A stretch of DNA of 14,271 nucleotides from Verrucomicrobiales bacterium (GTDB lineage Bacteria > Verrucomicrobiota > Verrucomicrobiia > Verrucomicrobiales > DEV007), in assembly GCA_022424805.1 (NCBI GenBank), contig JAKMGR010000490.1, positions 1-14,271 on the forward strand, read 5' to 3'. A program made the position numbers and the translations under genes. This document shows, piece after piece, positions 1 through 7,096 of this stretch (position 1 is its first letter; each line of letters begins with the position of its first letter). The notes beneath the pieces are model-generated. The model ran no database searches. It was not told the origin of the DNA and was given only the letters and a program-made list of their open reading frames with translations.

Positions 1-34
1 GTATGTTCTACCACTCTTCACACTTAAAACTTCG

Positions 35-1480
35 TTGACCCCAGACCCTACAGCCCCCCCCGCATCCGCACCTGCAGCGCCTGCTCCGATTCCGCTTGAA
101 GCAAAGCTCTCGGACTTTCCGTCGCGCTTGAGTCCGGTTCTCGTAAAGGAACTTCGTCAGGGCCTGCGAACGAATCTTTTCGTTATTGCATTCATTCTGC
201 TGCAGACCTTCATGATTCTCTGCCTGCTCGCAGGTCTTGCGAATCCGGGATCGAATGACTCGAACGAATTCTTCTGGTTCTTTATTGCGGCGACGCTACT
301 CATCATCCAGCCGCTACGCGGATTCAATGCGCTGAGCGGTGAGTATCAGCTCAATACAATGGACCTGATCCAGCTGACGCGGCTCAACGGCTGGCGCATC
401 ACCCTGGGGAAATGGACCGCTCTCAATGCCCAGGGCCTGCTCTTTCTTGTGGGCGTCCTGCCCTATCTCGTGATTCGATATTTCATCGGAAACGTAAATC
501 TCGTCACTGATTTCGCAGCCATCGGATCAATCGGGCTGGCCTCGGGATTACTCACGGCGATTACGATTGGCTGCTCGGTTTTCAAGAGTATCATTCTGAG
601 AGGCATTCTTCTTTTCGTGCTCATCGTCCTCGCGAGCGCCGGGTTTAACCTCGTTACTTACTCGGTCTTTGGTCGATACGGGAGAACTCCCGAACCCATG
701 ATGGGTGTGATGCTCGCTGTAGCAACAGTCTACGGCATTCTCTTTTTCCTCTACTTCGGCGCCAGTCGTATCGCTCCGCTCTCGGAAAACCAGGCAATGC
801 GCAAGCGACTCATTGCACTGGGATTTGCGATACTGTTTCAGGGCTTCTACTTCTTCGACGGAGGGGAAGCCGTCATCGTCTTCAGCGGGGTCATTCTGGG
901 ACTCGCCTGCATCGATGCTCTGACAGAGCCGCTCCCTGTTTTCGAGAGAGTCTGTGTTCCCTTCCGCAAATCCCTGATTCATCGCTGGTTGGGTCTCATT
1001 CTCTGCCCTGGTTGGATCAGCGGGATCTTCTTCTTTATCGTTTGCTCCGGCTTGTGGTGGGGCACCGTAGTGCTGCTGGAAAATTTCTCCGGCAGCATTG
1101 CTTTCGATGAACTTGGAGATGTCACTCTCTTCGTTTCTCTCAGCAATCTCATCATTTTTCCGCTGCTTATCATGCATCTCTTCTTCGCGAAGCACAGCTC
1201 GATGAACCACACCTTCGGAATCTACCTTTTTATTCAGGCTGCGCTTTTCGGAATCACGCTCATGGTAATGGCAATAGCGAGTACGCTTCGTCAATGGGAC
1301 GGAATACCCTACCTCGCTATACCTATTCCCTCCGTTTTCATTGCCGCGGGAAACGACGTCGATGAGCCAATTCACTTCGCAATTGCCGCCCTCATTTTCC
1401 CCCTCTGTATCGGCTTCCCACTGCTGAGACAATTTCGCAGCGTGCGGGCCTTTTTCTCCACATTGAAATCTCCGAAATAA
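35..1480 (+). CDS. ABC-2-type transporter permease-like integral membrane protein
   Basis: The 481-residue product has a short Pro/Ala-rich N-terminus (residues 4-20) followed by about a dozen hydrophobic segments (roughly 47-68, 79-98, 129-152, 160-183 and further ones to about 475), so it is a polytopic inner-membrane protein. Residues 33-46 (SPVLVKELRQGLRT) match the start of ABC-2-like permeases that are common in Verrucomicrobiota and Planctomycetota. In the family such subunits pair with a separate ATP-binding protein; none is in the window, so it would lie upstream. The substrate cannot be told. The start used is TTG at 35 with no Shine-Dalgarno. The frame is open to the window edge, so a start further upstream is possible. 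A preceding gene could end at TAA 25-27 or at TGA 36-38, the latter overlapping the TTG. The gene is followed after 3 bases by the DUF58 gene, suggesting co-transcription. Membrane character is clear; the ABC assignment rests on the N-terminal motif. Confidence 0.8.
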   Translation: MTPDPTAPPASAPAAPAPIPLEAKLSDFPSRLSPVLVKELRQGLRTNLFVIAFILLQTFMILCLLAGLANPGSNDSNEFFWFFIAATLLIIQPLRGFNALSGEYQLNTMDLIQLTRLNGWRITLGKWTALNAQGLLFLVGVLPYLVIRYFIGNVNLVTDFAAIGSIGLASGLLTAITIGCSVFKSIILRGILLFVLIVLASAGFNLVTYSVFGRYGRTPEPMMGVMLAVATVYGILFFLYFGASRIAPLSENQAMRKRLIALGFAILFQGFYFFDGGEAVIVFSGVILGLACIDALTEPLPVFERVCVPFRKSLIHRWLGLILCPGWISGIFFFIVCSGLWWGTVVLLENFSGSIAFDELGDVTLFVSLSNLIIFPLLIMHLFFAKHSSMNHTFGIYLFIQAALFGITLMVMAIASTLRQWDGIPYLAIPIPSVFIAAGNDVDEPIHFAIAALIFPLCIGFPLLRQFRSVRAFFSTLKSPK

Positions 1481-1483
1481 CCC

Positions 1484-2374
1484 ATGCCTATCCTGCCTCC
1501 AACGGTCGACAGCGGCGCCATCGCGACTCGGGCGCGGAGCTACTCGGACCTTTTCACATTGCCACTGCGTGATCGCAACTGGCGGGGAAATCCCGGTGAC
1601 TACGCCGGACTCGGTGTCGGAAGCTCACTCGATTTCCAGGACCACCGCAACTACCTCCCCGGTGATGATCCCCGACACATCAACTGGCAGGCCTACGCCC
1701 GAACCGGCGACTACTCGCTCAAGCTTTATCGCGAGGAAGTCCGCCCCGTCGTCGAGGTCGTTTTTGATGTTTCGGGCTCGATGTTCGCCGTCCCCGAAAA
1801 AGCGACGCGTGCGTTGGAGTTGTTTACCTTTTGCCAAGCCGCCGCAGAGAAATCGGGAGCGGCATCGCACTTGTATCTCGTAAAAGGTGACCACGCCAAA
1901 CTGATAGAAACTCACTCTCTCGTTTCGGGCCATTGGAGAGAAATTGCCGAGCAAATCCCCGAAACAGATGCCTCGGCTGAGCCAAAACTGGGGGGAATCC
2001 CCTTCCGTGCCCGCTCCATGAGAGTGCTCATCAGTGATCTGCTTTTCCCCGCTCCGCCGGAAATAACAATTCGTGCTTTGCAACATCGCAACGGCCTCGC
2101 CGTTGTCCTCTGCCCCTATTCCCGGACCGAGGCCGATCCTGGCTGGGATGGAAACTATGATTTTGTCGACACGGAAACTTCCACCCGGCACGACCGCCGC
2201 GTCGATCCCTCTCTGCTGCGGCGCTATCTCGAAACCTACCGGCGCCACTTCGACAGTTGGAAAGCCGGCGCGATCCGCGCACGCATTCCCCTCGCCCGCA
2301 TTTCGGCGGACATGACCTTTGAGGATGCGGTAAAGCGCGAAGCCATACCCGCAAACGCGATCCAACTCGCCTGA
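1484..2374 (+). CDS. DUF58 domain protein (VWA-like, MoxR-associated)
   Basis: This 296-residue protein lacks a signal peptide or membrane segment and is probably cytoplasmic. The DUF58 signature lies at residues 60-85: PGDDPRHINW at 59-68, then ARTGDYSLKLYREE. It leads straight into a VWA-like strand with an intact metal-binding motif, DVSGS at 95-99. In the family, DUF58 proteins act with MoxR AAA+ ATPases and membrane VWA proteins in assembling or activating other proteins; the client is usually unknown. The ATG at 1484 lies 3 bases after the permease stop, with no recognisable Shine-Dalgarno, so translation is probably coupled. The BatA-like gene follows after 15 bases, which is the usual neighbour. 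The length is normal for the family. The family call is secure; the molecular role in this organism is inference. Confidence 0.93.
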   Translation: MPILPPTVDSGAIATRARSYSDLFTLPLRDRNWRGNPGDYAGLGVGSSLDFQDHRNYLPGDDPRHINWQAYARTGDYSLKLYREEVRPVVEVVFDVSGSMFAVPEKATRALELFTFCQAAAEKSGAASHLYLVKGDHAKLIETHSLVSGHWREIAEQIPETDASAEPKLGGIPFRARSMRVLISDLLFPAPPEITIRALQHRNGLAVVLCPYSRTEADPGWDGNYDFVDTETSTRHDRRVDPSLLRRYLETYRRHFDSWKAGAIRARIPLARISADMTFEDAVKREAIPANAIQLA

Positions 2375-2389
2375 GCTAGTCTGCCTTTA

Positions 2390-4198
2390 ATGCCTTTCTT
2401 TTTCTCCAACCCGGCTGGCTTTTGGGCCCTTCTCGGAATCCCTGTGATTCTCCTGATTCACTTTCTCCAACGCCAGTCGCAAACCCTTCCCGCGAGCACG
2501 CTTTTTCTCCTCGACGCAATTGACCGCCGAAGCCTCCGAGGGAGGAAAATCGACAAGCTTCGTAATTCTTTGCCGCTCTGGCTACAGCTTCTGTCTGTTC
2601 TCGTCCTCACCTGGCTGCTCGTCGCTCCGCGATGGAATTCAGCTTCCAGCGTTCAGCGAATTGTGATTGTGTTAGATTGCTCCGCTTCGATGGATGCGTT
2701 TCGCGAAGAATCGCTCAATGCCATTCGCGAAGAAATCCCGAAACTGACACGGCGCACGGGGGGCGCCGCATACACCGTTCTCGAATCACATTTACAGGGC
2801 AAAAAGCTCTACAGGGGAGAATCGTTTTCGGAATTGATAGACTCACTGGACGGATGGAAGCCCTCCAATAGCGCGCACTCTCCCGAAGGCGCTCTTCGCG
2901 TCGGGCGCAGTCTCGCCGGAACGACAGGCGCGCTCATCTACGTCACGGATCATCTCGACGAATCCCTGCCCTACGGAGCCACCCTCCTAAGCCTGGGAGA
3001 GCCTATCGAGAACGTCGGATTTGCCGGTCTCTCCGTGCGATCACCTGAGGAGGGCGATGACACCACCTGGCAGGTCACGGTCAGGAATTACTCCGACACC
3101 CCACAGACACGGGAGTGGTTTCTCGCTGCACGGCAGGAGCGAACCTCGGTTCGCTCCGTCACTTTGGAGCCCGGTGCGACGCGAACTCTTTCCGGTGTTT
3201 TCCCCGCCACAGCGCAGCGTGTCCAGCTCGTCCTCGAAGCGGACCGATTCACCCGTGACGACCGTCTTTATATTGTTCACCCCGAACCAAAGCGAATCAC
3301 CCTCGCCCACAATGTCGCCCCGAACGCAAACGAACTCATTATAGCCATCATCGGTAGCCTCGAGAATGCTCCTCTCTTCAGCACCGAGGAAAATCCGGAC
3401 GATGAAAACGCCCGGCCTGATCTCGTATTCTCAACCTACAACCCGCTCGACCCGAGGCCTGCACCGCCCGTTTCGATCGTGTTCATCAATCAGCAGAATG
3501 TGCCCCGAACATTCTTCAAAGGCCCCATCGTCGCAGCGAACCACGCTCTCATCGAAAGCCTGAACTGGCAGGGACTCATCGCAAAATCGACCGCCTCTAT
3601 CCCTATTGGCGAGAGAGACGTGCCGCTGCTCTGGCAAGGCGATCGCCCTCTTATTCTCCTGCGCCAGTCAGGAGAAATTCAGCAACTCATTTTCAACTTC
3701 GATGTCATCCAGTCGAACGCTGCGCGGCTTCCCTCCTTTGTAGTTTTGATTCACCGCTTCGTGGATTCCATACGCACCAACAAGATCGCAGCACGAAGCG
3801 AAAACGCCGAACTTGGCCAACCCATCGATCTCGCTTTCGATACCGGCGAAAACGCTGCGCCACTCGTGCTGACTGACGACTCCGGAGAGTCTACCTTCCC
3901 TCTCAGTCGGGCGGCTCTGGTTCAGGCCCCTTCCCAGCCCGGATTCTTCACCGTCCGTCAGGGCAACAAGCCGCTGCTACTCGCTTCAGCCAATTTCGCT
4001 GACACGCGAGAAGCAGACTTTTCCGAAGCAGCATCTCGCTCCGACCTTTCCGGATTGCCCAAAGAAATTATCGAACACCAGACCGTAACCGATCCTCTCT
4101 GGAAAATCTGGGCCATTGCCCTGCTCCTCGTTGCCCTTCTTATCTGGTATTTCCTAAAACAAGCTGACCATAGTTCTCCCGTCTCAGAACCAACCTGA
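2390..4198 (+). CDS. BatA-like membrane protein with VWA domain
   Basis: The 602-residue protein begins with the BatA N-terminal layout: 'FSNPAGFWALLGIPVILLIHFLQR' at about 5-28 is the first membrane segment, a basic cytoplasmic loop follows (46-58, rich in Arg/Lys), and a second membrane segment lies at about 60-80. A VWA domain starts at about 88 with the metal-ion site DCSAS at 96-100. The middle, roughly 210-560, looks like beta-rich extracytoplasmic domain, and a C-terminal membrane helix lies at about 571-590. Family knowledge: BatA-type proteins work with MoxR ATPases and DUF58 proteins in the envelope. The ATG at 2390 follows the DUF58 stop by 15 bases without a clear ribosome site. 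No truncation or frameshift is visible. The family is clear. Whether the middle region binds a partner cannot be judged from sequence. Confidence 0.9.
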   Translation: MPFFFSNPAGFWALLGIPVILLIHFLQRQSQTLPASTLFLLDAIDRRSLRGRKIDKLRNSLPLWLQLLSVLVLTWLLVAPRWNSASSVQRIVIVLDCSASMDAFREESLNAIREEIPKLTRRTGGAAYTVLESHLQGKKLYRGESFSELIDSLDGWKPSNSAHSPEGALRVGRSLAGTTGALIYVTDHLDESLPYGATLLSLGEPIENVGFAGLSVRSPEEGDDTTWQVTVRNYSDTPQTREWFLAARQERTSVRSVTLEPGATRTLSGVFPATAQRVQLVLEADRFTRDDRLYIVHPEPKRITLAHNVAPNANELIIAIIGSLENAPLFSTEENPDDENARPDLVFSTYNPLDPRPAPPVSIVFINQQNVPRTFFKGPIVAANHALIESLNWQGLIAKSTASIPIGERDVPLLWQGDRPLILLRQSGEIQQLIFNFDVIQSNAARLPSFVVLIHRFVDSIRTNKIAARSENAELGQPIDLAFDTGENAAPLVLTDDSGESTFPLSRAALVQAPSQPGFFTVRQGNKPLLLASANFADTREADFSEAASRSDLSGLPKEIIEHQTVTDPLWKIWAIALLLVALLIWYFLKQADHSSPVSEPT

Positions 4199-4257
4199 AA
4201 AATTCCATCCTCTAATCTTCCACGGCGCGCCGCATCCCTCCGCCAGTTCCCTCCGCT

Positions 4258-5517
4258 ATGTCCCTCTTCGAACTCCTCGCCATCCTTCTTGTGATTGCCG
4301 CACTGCTCGGCTACCTCAATATTCGCTACCTCAAACTCCCGACAACGATTGGCATCATGCTGATGAGCCTCGTTGTGTCGTTCACCCTCATTGTCCTCGG
4401 ATTATTCGTTCCCGCCATCGAGCAAATGGCGGAGAATATCGTCAGTCAGATCGATTTTTCTAACGTACTCCTCGAAGTCATGCTGAGCTACCTGCTCTTC
4501 GCGGGAGCTCTTCACGTCGACCTTTCCGATCTCGCCAAGCAAAAGTGGGTCATAGCGCTCATGGCGACAGTCGGAGTCGTTCTCTCTACCGCTCTGATTG
4601 GAACAGCAGCCTATTTTCTCCTGCCGCTATTCGGCTTTGAAACGAAATTCATCTACTGCCTGCTCTTCGGTGCACTGATCTCCCCGACCGATCCCGTTGC
4701 CGTTCTCGGAATTCTCAAGAAGGCGGGAGTCGGAAAGAGCCTCAAAACGAAAATCACCGGCGAATCACTCTTCAATGACGGTGTCGGGGTTGTCGTCTTT
4801 CTCGCACTTCTCTCGATCGCGACCGGCCAACACGAAGTCTCGGCTGGCCACATTGCGGAGCTCTTCGTTGTCGAGGTCCTCGGAGGCATCGCATTCGGTG
4901 CCGCGATCGGATTGCTCGGCTACTACCTTCTCCGAAACATCGACAACTATCAGGTCGAAGTGCTCATCACCCTCGCGCTCGTAACGGGCGGCTACGCCCT
5001 CGCGTCGCATTGGCATTTATCTGGTCCTCTCGCCATGGTCATCGCCGGTCTCATGATCGGAAATCACGGCCGTCTCCTCGCCATGTCGAACACGACCCGC
5101 CAACACCTCGATCTGTTCTGGGAGCTGGTGGACGAAATTCTCAATGCGCTGCTCTTTGCTTTGATTGGGTTGGAACTGCTGATCGTTTCCAATCAATTCA
5201 CGATGCAGACGTTCCTGCTCGGACTCATCATGATCGTTGTCGCTCTAGCCTGCCGCGCGACGGCGGTTTCCATTCCCGTCACCATTCTGAAACCATTCCG
5301 TCGCTTCAGCGATGGTGCGATCAAAATGCTGACCTGGGGCGGATTGCGCGGAGGCATTTCCGTGGCACTTGCCCTAGCCCTTCCTGAGGAAGCCGGTCGC
5401 GGCCTTTTCCTCAAGCTAACCTACATGATCGTTATCTTCTCAATTGCTGTGCAAGGGCTGACGGTAGGCAAACTCTACCGATCAACAATCAAGGAAGCGA
5501 AAGCCGAGGAGGAATAG
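4258..5517 (+). CDS. CPA1-family Na+/H+ antiporter (NhaP-type)
   Basis: The 419-residue polytopic membrane protein is expected to exchange Na+ (or K+) for H+ across the inner membrane. CPA1 hallmarks are all present: ISPTDPVAVLG at 141-151, GESLFNDGVGVVVF at 168-181 with the Asn173-Asp174 ion-binding pair, an acidic helix WELVDEILNALLFALIGLEL at 288-307, and WGGLRGGISVALALALP at 360-376 carrying the conserved Arg. About 11-12 hydrophobic segments cover the whole chain and it lacks the large cytosolic tail of some NhaP relatives, so it is a compact member. The gene starts 59 bases after the BatA-like gene. No Shine-Dalgarno precedes the ATG, and it may be the last gene of the same transcript or have its own promoter. 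A link to the DUF58/BatA system is not evident. Ion specificity is not deducible. Confidence 0.94.
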   Translation: MSLFELLAILLVIAALLGYLNIRYLKLPTTIGIMLMSLVVSFTLIVLGLFVPAIEQMAENIVSQIDFSNVLLEVMLSYLLFAGALHVDLSDLAKQKWVIALMATVGVVLSTALIGTAAYFLLPLFGFETKFIYCLLFGALISPTDPVAVLGILKKAGVGKSLKTKITGESLFNDGVGVVVFLALLSIATGQHEVSAGHIAELFVVEVLGGIAFGAAIGLLGYYLLRNIDNYQVEVLITLALVTGGYALASHWHLSGPLAMVIAGLMIGNHGRLLAMSNTTRQHLDLFWELVDEILNALLFALIGLELLIVSNQFTMQTFLLGLIMIVVALACRATAVSIPVTILKPFRRFSDGAIKMLTWGGLRGGISVALALALPEEAGRGLFLKLTYMIVIFSIAVQGLTVGKLYRSTIKEAKAEEE

Positions 5518-5530
5518 TCCATTTTGGCGC

Positions 5531-5548
5531 GAGCGTAAATACACGCTC
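5531..5548. terminator. Hairpin between convergent genes, possible bidirectional terminator
   Basis: GAGCGT (5531-5536) and ACGCTC (5543-5548) are perfect inverted repeats around a 6-base loop. The element sits between the antiporter stop (5517) and the end of the mogA-like gene, overlapping the latter's stop codon by two bases. Its position suits transcription termination from both sides. However, no T-tract follows it on either strand, so it is not a canonical intrinsic terminator. Confidence 0.35.
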
Positions 5549-6035
5549 AGCAGGAAGTTGGCACTCCCAAGGCTAACTTAACCGAGTGGGGAATGGCTCC
5601 TTTGACAAAGCCAAGACATTCCACTGCTCCAGTCGGTTTTCCCGGCAACGCAATAACAAGAGATCGATCGACAATCGCGGCCAGGCTGCGTGACAAGATT
5701 GCATTCGGCGTGATTCCAAGAGATTGAATCCGAATTGATTCTCCGAAACCGGGAATCTCGACGCGCATGATTCCTCGAATCGCCTCGGGCGTAACATCGC
5801 GAATATCGACACCTGTTCCCCCGGTCGTCAAAACTAATCCACATCCCTGAGCTGAGAACGCACGAATCGTTGTCTGGATTTTTTTCAGATCATCCGGGAT
5901 CACCGCTTCCGCTTCCACTTTCCAACCATACTCGTCGCAGGCTTTGCAGAGAGCGGGACCTCCATGATCCTCGTACTCTCCAGCCGCCGCACGATCGGAA
6001 ACTGTGATAACACCAACGGAAATGGAATCACTCAT
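5547..6035 (-). CDS. mogA: Molybdopterin adenylyltransferase, MogA/MoaB family
   Basis: The 162-residue cytoplasmic protein has the complete MogA/MoaB fold signatures: VGVITVSDRAAAGEYEDHGG at 7-26, LTTGGTGVDIRDVTPEA at 69-85 (molybdopterin-binding loop with Asp80 and Thr82-Pro83-Glu84), LSRSLA at 114-119, and ALPGKPTGAVECL at 129-141. In the family it adenylates molybdopterin before molybdenum insertion in cofactor synthesis. Some homologues are only called MoaB, and the two cannot be separated firmly here. Length is typical. ATG at 6035 is supported by GAGG eight bases upstream. It lies 29 bases downstream of the LysM gene on the same strand, so the two may be co-transcribed. No other molybdenum cofactor gene is in the window. 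Confidence 0.92.
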   Translation of the reverse strand: MSDSISVGVITVSDRAAAGEYEDHGGPALCKACDEYGWKVEAEAVIPDDLKKIQTTIRAFSAQGCGLVLTTGGTGVDIRDVTPEAIRGIMRVEIPGFGESIRIQSLGITPNAILSRSLAAIVDRSLVIALPGKPTGAVECLGFVKGAIPHSVKLALGVPTSC

Positions 6036-6064
6036 TCTCGAGACCTCGTTTTCTTCTCGAAAGA

Positions 6065-6883
6065 CTACTGAGAAAACTGCACATTTCCTCCCCCGAAATT
6101 CGGAGTTGGAAAAGTAGGCGGAGTCGGCGAAGAAACCGCGCCAGTCCGGTCCTGAGGGGCCGTCGGAGCATGATACGAAGTTGCCCCCGGATTCGCTGGA
6201 GGAACTGGCGCTATCGTCGTTGAAGGGTAAGGCGAAGAGGAAACTGGAGGCGCAGTGGTCGTCGACGGATATACTCCTGGGCTGGAAGACAAGGGCAATG
6301 GGGAAACCGTCCCCGGATAATTCCCTGTCAACGACGGCGCTGGAGCGGAAGGAGCCGTCGAAGTCACGGATCCGTATTGGCCACCTGTGCGGCTGTACGG
6401 AGAACTGGCGGCAGGTGCCGGAGCTGCTGCCGCAGGGCCGTTCATTTTCAAATTTGGAGGCGCCGAAGTGGGAACCTGGATTGTTTTGCCCGCGATAATT
6501 TTGGTATTCGACATCCCATTCGCTTCCTGAATGCGTCGATAGCTCGTGTTGTATTTCTGTGCGATGCTGGAAAGAGTTTCGCCAAGCGCAATTTTGTGCT
6601 CAACCAATTGCTCGCCCTGTCGAAGCTTGAATGAGAGTTGAGACGGCGCTGCGGGAGCTGGAGCTAAAGGCGCTGGCGCATTAGAAGCCTGTGAAGAACT
6701 GCTTCCAGAAGTATCAGGATACGTCGTAGAATCCGGATATGCAGCCGGAGGCGGCGCCTTCTCTTCAACAGCAACCATCGTATCTTTCTTTTTTCCCAAA
6801 CAACCGACCGACAGAAATCCGCAGAGACCTATCGTGGCGAGATGCAAAAACAATCGTCCAGAAACCATCTGAACCGGTACCAT
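6065..6883 (-). CDS. LysM-domain putative lipoprotein with Pro/Ser/Thr-rich tail
   Basis: The 272-residue protein starts with a hydrophobic signal (about 10-27) ending in SVGC, so Cys28 is a likely lipidation site. The residue after it is Leu, not Asp, which would favour the outer membrane in proteobacterial terms. A Pro/Ala/Ser-rich linker leads to a single LysM domain at about 94-138 (VEHKIALGETLSSIAQKYNT then IAGKTIQVP), which in this family binds peptidoglycan N-acetylglucosamine. Residues 139-272 are low-complexity Pro/Ser/Thr/Ala with partly repeated units (YPSTT at 205-209 and 219-223) and no enzymatic domain. A role in anchoring to, or spacing from, the cell wall is inferred. ATG at 6883 is chosen because AGGGGA stands five bases upstream. 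Met6 would be an alternative giving a shorter signal. The lipobox is slightly atypical (Ser at -3). Confidence 0.85.
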   Translation of the reverse strand: MVPVQMVSGRLFLHLATIGLCGFLSVGCLGKKKDTMVAVEEKAPPPAAYPDSTTYPDTSGSSSSQASNAPAPLAPAPAAPSQLSFKLRQGEQLVEHKIALGETLSSIAQKYNTSYRRIQEANGMSNTKIIAGKTIQVPTSAPPNLKMNGPAAAAPAPAASSPYSRTGGQYGSVTSTAPSAPAPSLTGNYPGTVSPLPLSSSPGVYPSTTTAPPVSSSPYPSTTIAPVPPANPGATSYHAPTAPQDRTGAVSSPTPPTFPTPNFGGGNVQFSQ

Positions 6884-6888
6884 GCAAA

Positions 6889-6894
6889 TCCCCT
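6889..6894 (-). promoter_or_regulatory. Shine-Dalgarno site of the LysM lipoprotein gene
   Basis: On the minus strand AGGGGA stands five bases before the ATG at 6883. It is one of the few clear ribosome binding sites in the window and supports this start over the internal Met6. Confidence 0.6.
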
Positions 6895-6907
6895 TCGTGA
6901 AAGTTAA

Positions 6908-6937
6908 ATTTTAAAATTCCTCAAAGGTTATTCTCAA
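6908..6937 (-). promoter_or_regulatory. Possible sigma70-type promoter for the LysM-mogA genes
   Basis: On the minus strand TTGAGA (6937-6932) and TAAAAT (6913-6908), each one mismatch from consensus, are separated by 18 bases. They lie in a very AT-rich stretch (6900-6970) that contrasts with the surrounding sequence. The start site would fall near 6900, giving a leader of about 17 bases. AT-rich DNA yields such matches by chance, so this is a prediction only. Confidence 0.4.
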
Positions 6938-7010
6938 ATTTTAATATTTTCGCAAGTTTAAGTAATTTTCTGGAAAGAAATTTACGAGATTGGGCTTGGA
7001 ACCCCTGTCG

Positions 7011-7080
7011 CCGGTCTCTCTGAGGCCGGATCGGACGCGCATTTTACAACAACGCACACTCGGTGGTCAGAGACCTCTGC
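7011..7080. repeat. Imperfect palindromic element in intergenic DNA
   Basis: The 213-base gap 6884-7096 has no credible gene. Its right part holds nested inverted repeats: GGTCTCTCTGA (7013-7023) pairs with TCAGAGACC (7067-7075) with a 2-base bulge, the inner GCG (7037-7039) pairs with CGC (7053-7055), and a 7-bp local hairpin with one G-T pair forms at 7011-7029 (CCGGTCT/AGGCCGG). It lies just beyond the end of the DUF1501 gene, so it could act at the 3' end of that transcript. No T-run follows. It may equally be a copy of a dispersed palindromic repeat family; the window alone cannot tell. Confidence 0.4.
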
Positions 7081-7096
7081 TACAGATTGCAAACTG

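Noticed and set aside
1..34. Tail of an upstream gene
   Set aside because: Stops at 25-27 and 36-38 could each end a preceding gene, but too few codons are visible to recognise any product.
548..1432. 294-codon open frame on the minus strand
   Set aside because: It lies antisense within the permease gene, and its protein is highly charged and rich in Glu/Asn/Asp without domains, as expected from the complement of hydrophobic codons.
1625..2365. 246-codon open frame on the minus strand
   Set aside because: It is fully antisense to the well-supported DUF58 gene and shows no recognisable motif.
6985..7005. tRNA T-arm-like sequence on the minus strand (GGGGTTCCAAGCCC)
   Set aside because: The arm forms only three pairs, position 57 is not a purine, and no matching acceptor stem or anticodon arm is found at the required distance.
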